In this document: positions 46,436 through 53,422 of the stretch, one piece after another | Layout of the letters: every line of letters begins with the position of its first letter | Position numbering within the stretch: the stretch's first letter is position 1 | Source of the DNA: Parabacteroides sp. | GTDB lineage: Bacteria > Bacteroidota > Bacteroidia > Bacteroidales > Tannerellaceae | Reading direction: 5' to 3' | Assembly: GCA_017481945.1 (NCBI GenBank) | Contig: JAFUOJ010000017.1 | Span: forward strand, 40,375-104,374 | DNA: 64,000 nucleotides | The notes under the pieces: model-generated | Databases searched by the model: none | What the model was told of the DNA's origin: nothing | Seen by the model: the letters and a program-made list of their open reading frames with translations, nothing else | Position numbers and translations under genes: made by a program

Positions 46436-47191
46436 ATGGAACTTACTTTCTTAGGAACAGGGACATCTACCGGAGTACCCGAGATCGGTTGCCCCTGTGA
46501 AGTGTGTACCAGTCAGGACAAGCGCGACTGGCGTCTGCGTACCTCCGTCTTGGTGGAGATTGAGGGCAAACGGATTCTATTGGACTGCGGTCCGGACTTC
46601 CGTTGGCAGATGATTCGTAGCCGAAACTATCGCCTGAATGCCGTCCTGATTTCTCATGAACATTATGACCATGTCGGTGGCCTGGACGATTTGCGCCCCT
46701 TCTGTCGCGAAGGAGACATCCCGGTGTATGCCGAGGACTACGTGGCAGAGGCGATAGAGACACGTATTCCCTACGTCTTTCGGGCGAATCGCTATCCGGG
46801 AGTTCCTAAAATAGAATTACATCCTATTTCGACAGCCCCTTTTGTCGCTGCCGGCATACCAATCACGCCCATCCGAGTCATGCACGGGCAACTCCCTATT
46901 TTAGGCTATCGGATTGGGAAGATGGCCTACCTGACGGATGTGAAGTTTCTTCCCGAAGAGGAGTATGCCAAGTTGGAAGGGTTAGACCTCCTGATTCTGA
47001 CTGCTCTTCGCCAAGGAACCCATCCGACCCACGAGTCGTTGGAGGAGGCCTTAGTCAATATCGAACGGATTCGGCCGAAGGAAACCTATCTGATTCACAT
47101 GAGCCATCGCATAGGTCTCCATGCCGAGGTGGAGAAAATACTACCTCCGCACGTCCACTTGGCTTATGACGGACTGAAAGTTACCCTGTAA
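46436..47191 (+). CDS. MBL-fold hydrolase (PhnP-like phosphodiesterase family)
   Basis: This 251-residue protein is a metallo-beta-lactamase-fold hydrolase: FLGTGTSTGVPEIGCPCEVC at the start, LLDCGPDFRWQM, the metal site HEHYDHVGGLDDLRPF, and later ligands MHGQLPILGYR, LTDVKF and MSHRIGLH. It resembles PhnP-type phosphodiesterases that act on cyclic phosphates; the cysteine pair near the N-terminus may bind a further metal. It starts one base after murB. The reaction in this organism is not evident. Its base composition is notably GC-rich for the window. Confidence 0.88.
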   Translation: MELTFLGTGTSTGVPEIGCPCEVCTSQDKRDWRLRTSVLVEIEGKRILLDCGPDFRWQMIRSRNYRLNAVLISHEHYDHVGGLDDLRPFCREGDIPVYAEDYVAEAIETRIPYVFRANRYPGVPKIELHPISTAPFVAAGIPITPIRVMHGQLPILGYRIGKMAYLTDVKFLPEEEYAKLEGLDLLILTALRQGTHPTHESLEEALVNIERIRPKETYLIHMSHRIGLHAEVEKILPPHVHLAYDGLKVTL

Positions 47192-47218
47192 ATAGGCTCT
47201 CATAAGATAAGCTCCCCT

Positions 47219-47256
47219 GTGTCCAGTTGATGTAATATCTTCTGGACACTTTTTTT
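47219..47256 (+). terminator. Intrinsic terminator of the murB-MBL unit
   Basis: GTGTCCAG (47219-47226) pairs with CTGGACAC (47242-47249), followed by seven T (47250-47256). Confidence 0.8.
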
Positions 47257-47271
47257 ATCTCCATTTCCCAT

Positions 47272-47357
47272 CCCGTAGCTTCGCGACTTCCCAACCTTAC
47301 CAGTCGCGAAGGTCGCGACCGTCCGCGTTGGGAGGTCGCGACAACTAAGCTATCGGG
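47272..47357. repeat. GC-rich nested hairpin with four TCGCGA motifs
   Basis: TCGCGA occurs at 47281, 47304, 47313 and 47336, spaced 23, 9 and 23 bp. TCGCGACTTCCCAAC (47281-47295) pairs with GTTGGGAGGTCGCGA (47327-47341) with one G-U pair; GTCGCGA (47303-47309) pairs with TCGCGAC (47313-47319) across a 3-base loop; outer TAGCTT and CCCG pair with AAGCTA and CGGG at 47347-47357. It lies between terminators of convergent genes; no coding frame is visible. Confidence 0.75.
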
Positions 47358-47397
47358 GGAGGAGGTTAAAGGGATATGGCAGGATAAGGTTATAAAC

Positions 47398-47437
47398 AAA
47401 AAGCCCCTGCAACCTTGCTCGGCTACAGGGGCTTTTT
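47398..47437. terminator. Terminator of the SGNH hydrolase gene
   Basis: AAAAAGCCCCTG (47398-47409) pairs with CAGGGGCTTTTT (47426-47437), with A and T runs on both sides; on the minus strand it follows the SGNH gene. Confidence 0.88.
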
Positions 47438-47448
47438 GTTATCTGTTG

Positions 47449-49182
47449 TTACTTTAGGATTTCATCAACGACCTTTTGATACCCTTTTTCGTTGGGATGA
47501 AGACCGTCGGTGAATAGGCTTTCATCAATCTTTCCATCCGGTTGGAGCAGGTTCAGACCTGGGTCAGCAAAGTGGAAGCCTTCGAGTTCCGCCATTTGAC
47601 GGATTTGCAGGTTAATATCCTTCACTCGTTGTTCCATCTTGCGGCGAGGATAGATTCCTAACACCGTAATCTTAGCCTCCGGTTGACGCTGGCGGATCGC
47701 AGAAAGTAGAAAGCGAAGGCCTTCAACAATCTCATAATTGGTGTTGTAACCGAAGTTGTTCGTTCCAATCATAAGGACTACTTTATCTGTTTTGTATCCA
47801 TCTAATTCATCATGATAAATACGCCATAATACGTTTTCAATGCGGTCCCAACCACATCCTAAGTTATGGAAACCGGCCGGTCTCATCTTCTGGTTCCAAG
47901 TCTGTTCGCCATTCTTCCATTCTTCGTTATTGTCACCCCAATAGTGTGTGATGGAGTTACCGATGATAACGGCTTTCGGAGAGCGTTCCTTGGCTGTCTG
48001 AGACATGAAGCGGTGACGTTTCAACCATTCGTATCGGCCCGGTTCGCGGCGTTGTGTCACCGGTATTGTCGTTGAGTAGTTACCGGTTGGGATATGTAGA
48101 ATTTCACGTACTTTCTTTTCAACGGCAGTTGCTTGTTGTTGCATACCGAGATCGGAAGCGTGTACATAGTCTACGCGGCTGTCCGGAGAGAGGTTCAACT
48201 CTTCTCTTGTGACGTAGTATAGACCCGGTACATTTTCGGCGATCAGTTTCTCATACGCTCTGCGAGAGCATTTATTCGCTGCGATGTATCTTTCATACAT
48301 GATTGTGTCGCTACCTCCGTTGGAGTAACCGGCATGTTCGAGGAGCAAAATCGGTGTGTCATGTTTAGCACGAATCTGCTTAACGGCTTTGTAGACACGG
48401 TCTTCGATTTGGTCTACCCATTTCCCTGTCAAGTTAGGAATACAGTCTAGGATATAGAGGCGAGCGTTTATCTCGTTGATAAGGTCTAATATTGGAGTTT
48501 CCAGACGTCCGTTACCGGAGAACCCTAAATTAATCAGCGGATAATCTACAGAGCGTTGCAAGATGGTAGTCCAAGCCATTGCCGGACGGGAAGCGCAGGC
48601 TCCTTGAGTGATGGAAGTCCCATAGACAACGATGGGTTTTTCATCCAAAAGAGGAATGAATTCAAACTTCGCGTCTTCTGGTGTACCGATCTCTAACCAT
48701 TTTACACCATTATATAAAGGTAGATAGAGGCGGTATTCATATCCATAGTTATGATATTTATCTTTCTTTATGTTGTTATAGGAATATACAATGGTGTCTT
48801 TGAAAGAATAGCTGCCGAAACAAAAGGCCCATTTCCCATCGCAGTTGATTTGATAGAGGTCTACCCCTGATACTCCTGTTGCCGGCATGTGGTGCATACC
48901 GAAGTTCTTTCCGGTTACGGCATAGCGTACTTTAATTTCCGGAGCATTGGAGTAAAAATGAATAGCTAATCCGGCTGAGTGTTGAGAGAGTCCCCAAAGG
49001 CCTTTATCTACGGAGCCTTTTACGCGGTTAGGCAAACGGGTATAGGTTTTCCCGATTTCATTTGTGAACCCCTGATTTTGAATTACCGGAAAACCGGCTT
49101 CCATAGGATTGTGCCACTTCCATTGAGCATTTGCTGAAAGGAAAAAGAGACAGCAGAGTAGTGAGTAAATAAGTTTTTTCAT
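47449..49182 (-). CDS. Secreted protein with two SGNH/GDSL hydrolase domains
   Basis: This 577-residue protein has a signal peptide (MKKLIYSLLCCLFFLSANAQ), an N-terminal beta domain (about 21-175), a first SGNH hydrolase (GTSITQG with Ser190, GFSGNG, the D338-x2-H341 pair in VDYVHASD) and a second (IIGNSITHYWG with Ser410, GTNN at 473-476, D559-x2-H562 in TDGLHPNE). Both have a complete Ser, Asp and His set, so both look active. SGNH proteins of this kind usually remove acetyl groups from glycans. The downstream GH97 gene is divergent, with 104 bp between. Confidence 0.88.
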   Translation of the reverse strand: MKKLIYSLLCCLFFLSANAQWKWHNPMEAGFPVIQNQGFTNEIGKTYTRLPNRVKGSVDKGLWGLSQHSAGLAIHFYSNAPEIKVRYAVTGKNFGMHHMPATGVSGVDLYQINCDGKWAFCFGSYSFKDTIVYSYNNIKKDKYHNYGYEYRLYLPLYNGVKWLEIGTPEDAKFEFIPLLDEKPIVVYGTSITQGACASRPAMAWTTILQRSVDYPLINLGFSGNGRLETPILDLINEINARLYILDCIPNLTGKWVDQIEDRVYKAVKQIRAKHDTPILLLEHAGYSNGGSDTIMYERYIAANKCSRRAYEKLIAENVPGLYYVTREELNLSPDSRVDYVHASDLGMQQQATAVEKKVREILHIPTGNYSTTIPVTQRREPGRYEWLKRHRFMSQTAKERSPKAVIIGNSITHYWGDNNEEWKNGEQTWNQKMRPAGFHNLGCGWDRIENVLWRIYHDELDGYKTDKVVLMIGTNNFGYNTNYEIVEGLRFLLSAIRQRQPEAKITVLGIYPRRKMEQRVKDINLQIRQMAELEGFHFADPGLNLLQPDGKIDESLFTDGLHPNEKGYQKVVDEILK

Positions 49183-49204
49183 GATGAATAATTTTTATAT
49201 TGAC

Positions 49205-49212
49205 GCAAAGAT
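49205..49212 (-). promoter_or_regulatory. -7 box for the double-SGNH gene
   Basis: The complement reads TATCTTTG, a TAnnTTTG match 23 bp before the ATG. Confidence 0.45.
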
Positions 49213-49248
49213 AAGGTAATTTCTTAAATTTATTTCTCGTGAATCTTG

Positions 49249-49256
49249 TATATTTG
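49249..49256 (+). promoter_or_regulatory. -7 box for the GH97 gene
   Basis: TATATTTG fits TAnnTTTG and lies 31 bp before the ATG at 49287. No -33 TTTG was seen. Confidence 0.45.
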
Positions 49257-49286
49257 CCTGTCAGTATTTAATTAATTTTATAGACC

Positions 49287-51275
49287 ATGAAAGTAAAGAC
49301 ATTGGTTGCGCTCTTTTTGACAATGGGAAGTGTTTCCTTGATGGCGCAGAAAACGTATCAATTACAATCGCCTGACAAGAAATTGCAGGCTGTTGTTACA
49401 GTAGGAGAAGATGTTCGCTTTTCAGTGACTCACGAGGGTACTGAAGTGTTAGCAGAGTCACCTATTTCGATGACATTGCGAAATGGACCGGTTTTAGGTT
49501 TAAAGCCCAAAGTGTCCAAAGTGAAGAAAGCTTCTGTAGATAAGGTGATAACAGCTCCTTTGTATAAGAAAGCAGAAGTACAGGATGTGTATAATGAAAT
49601 GACTATTTTATTCAGGGGAAACTATGGTTTAACCTTCCGTTTGTATGATGAAGGATTGGCTTATCGTTTTACGACCAGCATGAAAGATTCTATCTATATC
49701 CAGAGTGAACAGGCGGAGTATAATTTCTCTAAAGATTATAAAGCTTGGGTACCGTATGTGACAGCCAACAAGAAGACAATAGAAGACCAGTTGTCCAACT
49801 CCTTTGAACAGACCTATACGGAGGATCATATCACGAAGTTTACCAATGAACGGTTAAAGTTTTTGCCTCTATTGGTTAACTTGGAGGATGGAAAGAAGCT
49901 TTGTATTACGGAAGCTGATTTGGAAAGCTATCCGGGGATGTTTTTAAATAATGAGAAAGACCGTCCGACATTTAAGAATGTACATGCTCAGTATCCAAAG
50001 GTTCTGCAGCAAGGAGGGCATAATATGTTGCAGATGTTGGTGAAAGAACGCCATGATTATATAGCAAAGACGAAGGGTACACGTGCTTTCCCTTGGCGCG
50101 TATTTATCGTCTCTGAAAATGATAAGGAGTTAGCAGATTGTGATATGGTGTATCGTTTGGCTGCTCCGTCTCGCTTGAAGGATGTATCTTGGGTAAAGCC
50201 GGGTAAGGTTGCTTGGGATTGGTGGAACGATTGGAATATTTATGGAGTTGATTTCCGTGCGGGTATTAATAATGAAACTTATAAATATTATATCGACTTT
50301 GCCTCTGAACATGGTATTGAATATGTTATTTTGGATGAAGGATGGGCTGTGAATAAGAAAGCAGATTTAATGCAGGTAATACCGGAAATCGATTTGCAGA
50401 TGTTGATAGATTACGGTAAGCAGAAGAATGTCGGTATTATTCTTTGGGCAGGTTATTATGCTTTTGACCGCGATATGGAAAATGTAGTAAAGCATTTTGC
50501 AAAGATGGGAGCAAAGGGATTTAAGGTAGACTTTATGGATCGTGATGATCAAGAGATTATTGATTTCTTATATCGTTCTGCTAAAACCTGTGCACGGTAT
50601 AATATGTTGGTTGACTTCCACGGAATTTGTAAACCTACAGGATTGCAGCGTACCTATCCGAATGTAATCAATTATGAGGGGGTTGCTGGTCTGGAAAACG
50701 TGAAATGGGGTAAAGACTTGGATCAAGTGACGTATGATGTGACTATTCCATACATCCGCCAAATTGCAGGTCCGATGGATTATACACAAGGTGCTATGCG
50801 AAATGCTATTCGTAAGAATTATCGTCCGGTTAATTCAGATCCTATCAGCCAAGGTACACGTTGTCGTCAGTTAGCTACGTATGTAATATTTGAATCTCCG
50901 TTGAATATGCTTTGTGATAATCCTTCTAACTATATGCGTGAGAAGGAATGTACGGAGTTCATAGCAAGGATTCCAACCGTTTGGGAACAAACAGTAGCCT
51001 TAGATGGTAAAGTAGGAGAATATGTTGCAATAGCTCGTCAGCATAGTGATACTTGGTATGTGGGAGCTTTAACTAATTGGACAGCTCGCGAGATGGAGTT
51101 GGATTTATCATTCTTGGGTGAAGGTAACTATCAGATGGAAATCTTTCAGGATGGTATCAATGCTGATCGTGCAGCATGTGATTATAAGAAAGTTACTATA
51201 CCAGTTTCTACAGATCGCAAAGTAAAAATTAAGATGGCACCAGGTGGTGGTTGGGCAGCTAGGATATTTAAATAA
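49287..51275 (+). CDS. Retaining GH97 alpha-galactosidase-like enzyme
   Basis: This 662-residue protein has a signal peptide (about 1-20), an N-terminal beta-sandwich, a TIM barrel (about 290-560) and a C-terminal sheet domain, as in GH97. GAKGFKVDFMDRDDQ places Asp at residue 415, and NYEGVAGLENVKWG places Glu at 470. These are the positions described for nucleophile and acid/base of the retaining Bacteroides GH97 alpha-galactosidase (BtGal97b), as recalled; inverting members such as SusB lack the aspartate. It is a single gene, with a terminator downstream, and diverges from the double SGNH gene. Natural substrate unknown. Confidence 0.9.
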   Translation: MKVKTLVALFLTMGSVSLMAQKTYQLQSPDKKLQAVVTVGEDVRFSVTHEGTEVLAESPISMTLRNGPVLGLKPKVSKVKKASVDKVITAPLYKKAEVQDVYNEMTILFRGNYGLTFRLYDEGLAYRFTTSMKDSIYIQSEQAEYNFSKDYKAWVPYVTANKKTIEDQLSNSFEQTYTEDHITKFTNERLKFLPLLVNLEDGKKLCITEADLESYPGMFLNNEKDRPTFKNVHAQYPKVLQQGGHNMLQMLVKERHDYIAKTKGTRAFPWRVFIVSENDKELADCDMVYRLAAPSRLKDVSWVKPGKVAWDWWNDWNIYGVDFRAGINNETYKYYIDFASEHGIEYVILDEGWAVNKKADLMQVIPEIDLQMLIDYGKQKNVGIILWAGYYAFDRDMENVVKHFAKMGAKGFKVDFMDRDDQEIIDFLYRSAKTCARYNMLVDFHGICKPTGLQRTYPNVINYEGVAGLENVKWGKDLDQVTYDVTIPYIRQIAGPMDYTQGAMRNAIRKNYRPVNSDPISQGTRCRQLATYVIFESPLNMLCDNPSNYMREKECTEFIARIPTVWEQTVALDGKVGEYVAIARQHSDTWYVGALTNWTAREMELDLSFLGEGNYQMEIFQDGINADRAACDYKKVTIPVSTDRKVKIKMAPGGGWAARIFK

Positions 51276-51286
51276 AATAGTAATAA

Positions 51287-51326
51287 TAGAAGAGGGACAC
51301 TAACTCAAATTAGTGTCCCTCTTCTA
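51287..51326. terminator. Intrinsic terminator after GH97
   Basis: A perfect 16-bp inverted repeat (TAGAAGAGGGACACTA at 51287-51302, complement at 51311-51326) with an 8-base loop. Confidence 0.85.
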
Positions 51327-51360
51327 TAAATAGGTTTAATGTTTGGTTTCGATATAAATA

Positions 51361-51391
51361 AATCCTCTTAACTATTCTTGCTAAGAGGATT
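51361..51391 (-). terminator. Intrinsic terminator of the tRNA pair
   Basis: AATCCTCTTA (51361-51370) pairs with TAAGAGGATT (51382-51391) and T-rich DNA follows on the minus strand. Confidence 0.75.
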
Positions 51392-51398
51392 TGAAAAG

Positions 51399-51470
51399 AG
51401 GTCTCTGGCGGATTCGAACCGCCGTAGATGGTTTTGCAGACCACTGACTAAACCGCTCATCCAAGAGACC
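51399..51470 (-). tRNA. tRNA-Cys (anticodon GCA), copy 2
   Basis: The minus strand folds as a tRNA: acceptor GGTCTCT with AGAGACC, anticodon stem GTGGT and loop CTGCAAA (anticodon GCA), T arm GGCGG-TTCGAAT-CCGCC, and U73. The CCA end is not encoded. It follows a second tRNA-Cys on the same strand, 11 bp apart. Confidence 0.95.
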
Positions 51471-51481
51471 AATATATTTAG

Positions 51482-51553
51482 AGGTTCCTGGCGGATTCGA
51501 ACCGCCGTAGATGGTTTTGCAGACCACTGACTAAGCCACTCATCCAAGGAACC
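51482..51553 (-). tRNA. tRNA-Cys (anticodon GCA), copy 1
   Basis: Same fold as the other copy: acceptor GGTTCCT with AGGAACC, identical anticodon and T arms, anticodon GCA, U73, no encoded CCA. The acceptor differs by paired changes and the D arm by two bases, so the copies have diverged while keeping pairing. Confidence 0.95.
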
Positions 51554-51699
51554 ATTAGTTTCTTTCTGTTTTGCGAGTGCAAAGAAAGAGAATATATTTG
51601 GAATATGCAAATCTTTTTTATCCTTTTTGTTTTTAAGAGGGTTTGCAGAACTGAGGAAAAAGAAGTTACTTTGTCTTCTATTAGATAAATAGTGAAACG

Positions 51700-52257
51700 A
51701 TGACATATATTGAAACTGAAATTCCAGGTGTTTGGATTATTGAACCGAAAGTGTTTAACGATGCACGTGGCTATTTTATGGAAGCTTGGAAAAAAGCAGA
51801 GTTTGAAGAGCATGTAGGTAAAATAGAATTTGTACAAGATAACGAATCTTGTTCTTCAAAAGGTGTATTGAGAGGTTTACATTACCAGTTGGCTCCCTAT
51901 TCACAATCTAAATTAGTGCGTGTAATTAAAGGTTGTGTATTAGATGTAGCCGTTGACTTACGTAAAGGATCACCGACATTTGGAAAATATGTGGCAGTTG
52001 AGTTATCTGCGGAAAATAAACGTCAGCTCTTTATTCCACAAGGATTTGCTCATGGTTTTCAGGTGCTGAGTGAAGAAGCGATATTTACTTATAAAGTAGA
52101 TAATCCTTATGCTCCAACTCATGAGAGAGGTTTGCGTTTTGATGATCCTACAGTAGGAGTTGCTTGGAGAGAAATGGATACCTCTATTCTTAATTTATCA
52201 GATAAGGATAGAAATGCTCCATTATTACAGGAGGCAGAGATTAATTTTACATTTTAA
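51700..52257 (+). CDS. rfbC: dTDP-4-dehydrorhamnose 3,5-epimerase
   Basis: This 185-residue cupin-fold enzyme epimerises dTDP-4-keto-6-deoxyglucose at C3 and C5 on the way to dTDP-rhamnose. Visible marks are FNDARGYFMEAW, SKGVLRGLHYQ (active-site histidine), LVRVIKGCVLDVAVDLRKGSPTFGKYVAVEL and FIPQGFAHGFQVLSEEA, FTYKVDNPYAP. The rfbB gene follows 25 bp later. rfbA and rfbD are not in this window, so they must lie elsewhere. Confidence 0.96.
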   Translation: MTYIETEIPGVWIIEPKVFNDARGYFMEAWKKAEFEEHVGKIEFVQDNESCSSKGVLRGLHYQLAPYSQSKLVRVIKGCVLDVAVDLRKGSPTFGKYVAVELSAENKRQLFIPQGFAHGFQVLSEEAIFTYKVDNPYAPTHERGLRFDDPTVGVAWREMDTSILNLSDKDRNAPLLQEAEINFTF

Positions 52258-52282
52258 GAATTCTAATATACATAAGGAAATT

Positions 52283-53422
52283 ATGAAAACATATCTTGTT
52301 ACCGGTGCAGCTGGTTTTATTGGAGCTAACTTTGTTAAATATATGTTAGCTAAGTATCCTGAAATAAAGATTGTAGTTTTGGATTTACTGACTTATGCAG
52401 GTAACTTAGGTACTATTGCTGATGATATAGATGGTGATCGTTGCGAGTTTGTAAAAGGAGATATCTGTGATAGAAAGCTAACAGATGAATTGTTTGCTAA
52501 ATATCAGTTTGATTATGTCGTGAACTTTGCTGCAGAGAGTCATGTAGACCGTAGTATAGAGAATCCGCAACTTTTTTTGATTACAAATATATTAGGAACA
52601 CAAAATTTGTTGGATACAGCTCGTAAGGCTTGGGTAATTGGCAAAGATGAAACTGGTTATCCATTATGGCGTGAAGGTGTTCGTTATCATCAAGTTTCAA
52701 CAGACGAGGTATATGGTAGTTTAGGAGCAGAGGGCTATTTTACAGAATTGACTCCACTGAATCCTCATAGTCCGTATAGTGCATCTAAGACCAGTGCTGA
52801 TATGTTTGTTCAAGCGTATGCCGATACTTATAAAATGCCGGTAAGTATTACGCGTTGTTCAAATAACTATGGACCTTATCATTTCCCCGAAAAGTTGATA
52901 CCTCTAATTATAAAAAATATATTAGAAGGAAAATCTCTTCCTGTGTATGGAGATGGAACGAATGTGCGTGATTGGTTGTATGTAGAGGATCATTGTAAAG
53001 CCATTGATATGGTTATTCATCAAGGACGTGCAGGAGAAGTCTATAATGTGGGAGGACATAATGAAAAACAAAATATCGAGATTGTAAAGCTGACAATCCG
53101 TACCATTCGGCAGTTAATGACAGAACAACCTGCTTATCGTGAGATTTTGAAGAAAAAAGAGATAGGGGCAGATGGTCAGATCTCTATCGATTGGATCAAT
53201 GAAGATTTGATTACTTTTGTTAAGGATCGATTGGGGCATGACCAACGGTATGCAATTGACCCTACTAAGATTACAAATGAATTGGGATGGATACCGGAAA
53301 CCTCTTTTGAAGTGGGTATTGTTAAAACAATCCGTTGGTATTTAGAAAACCAAAAATGGGTTGAAGATATTACTGGGGGTGACTATCTGAAATATTATGA
53401 ACAGATGTATGGGAATCGCTAA
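52283..53422 (+). CDS. rfbB: dTDP-glucose 4,6-dehydratase
   Basis: This 379-residue short-chain dehydrogenase-type enzyme converts dTDP-glucose to dTDP-4-keto-6-deoxyglucose. GAAGFIGANFVKYML is the NAD-binding motif, STDEVYGSLG and YSASKTSADMFV hold the catalytic residues, and RCSNNYGPYHFPEKLIPL is characteristic. The frame is open from 52160, overlapping rfbC, but ATG 52283 is the likely start, 25 bp after rfbC. Its 3' end overlaps that of the convergent AsmA-like gene by 53 bp. Confidence 0.96.
   Translation: MKTYLVTGAAGFIGANFVKYMLAKYPEIKIVVLDLLTYAGNLGTIADDIDGDRCEFVKGDICDRKLTDELFAKYQFDYVVNFAAESHVDRSIENPQLFLITNILGTQNLLDTARKAWVIGKDETGYPLWREGVRYHQVSTDEVYGSLGAEGYFTELTPLNPHSPYSASKTSADMFVQAYADTYKMPVSITRCSNNYGPYHFPEKLIPLIIKNILEGKSLPVYGDGTNVRDWLYVEDHCKAIDMVIHQGRAGEVYNVGGHNEKQNIEIVKLTIRTIRQLMTEQPAYREILKKKEIGADGQISIDWINEDLITFVKDRLGHDQRYAIDPTKITNELGWIPETSFEVGIVKTIRWYLENQKWVEDITGGDYLKYYEQMYGNR

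Noticed and set aside
51399-51553. tRNA genes as the attachment site of an integrated element
   Set aside because: No integrase and no direct repeat of the tRNA 3' end was seen; rfbC follows as an ordinary chromosomal gene.
51368-51837. Open frames across the tRNA pair on the minus strand
   Set aside because: They run through both tRNA genes and into rfbC in antisense; the repeated protein text comes from the two tRNA copies.
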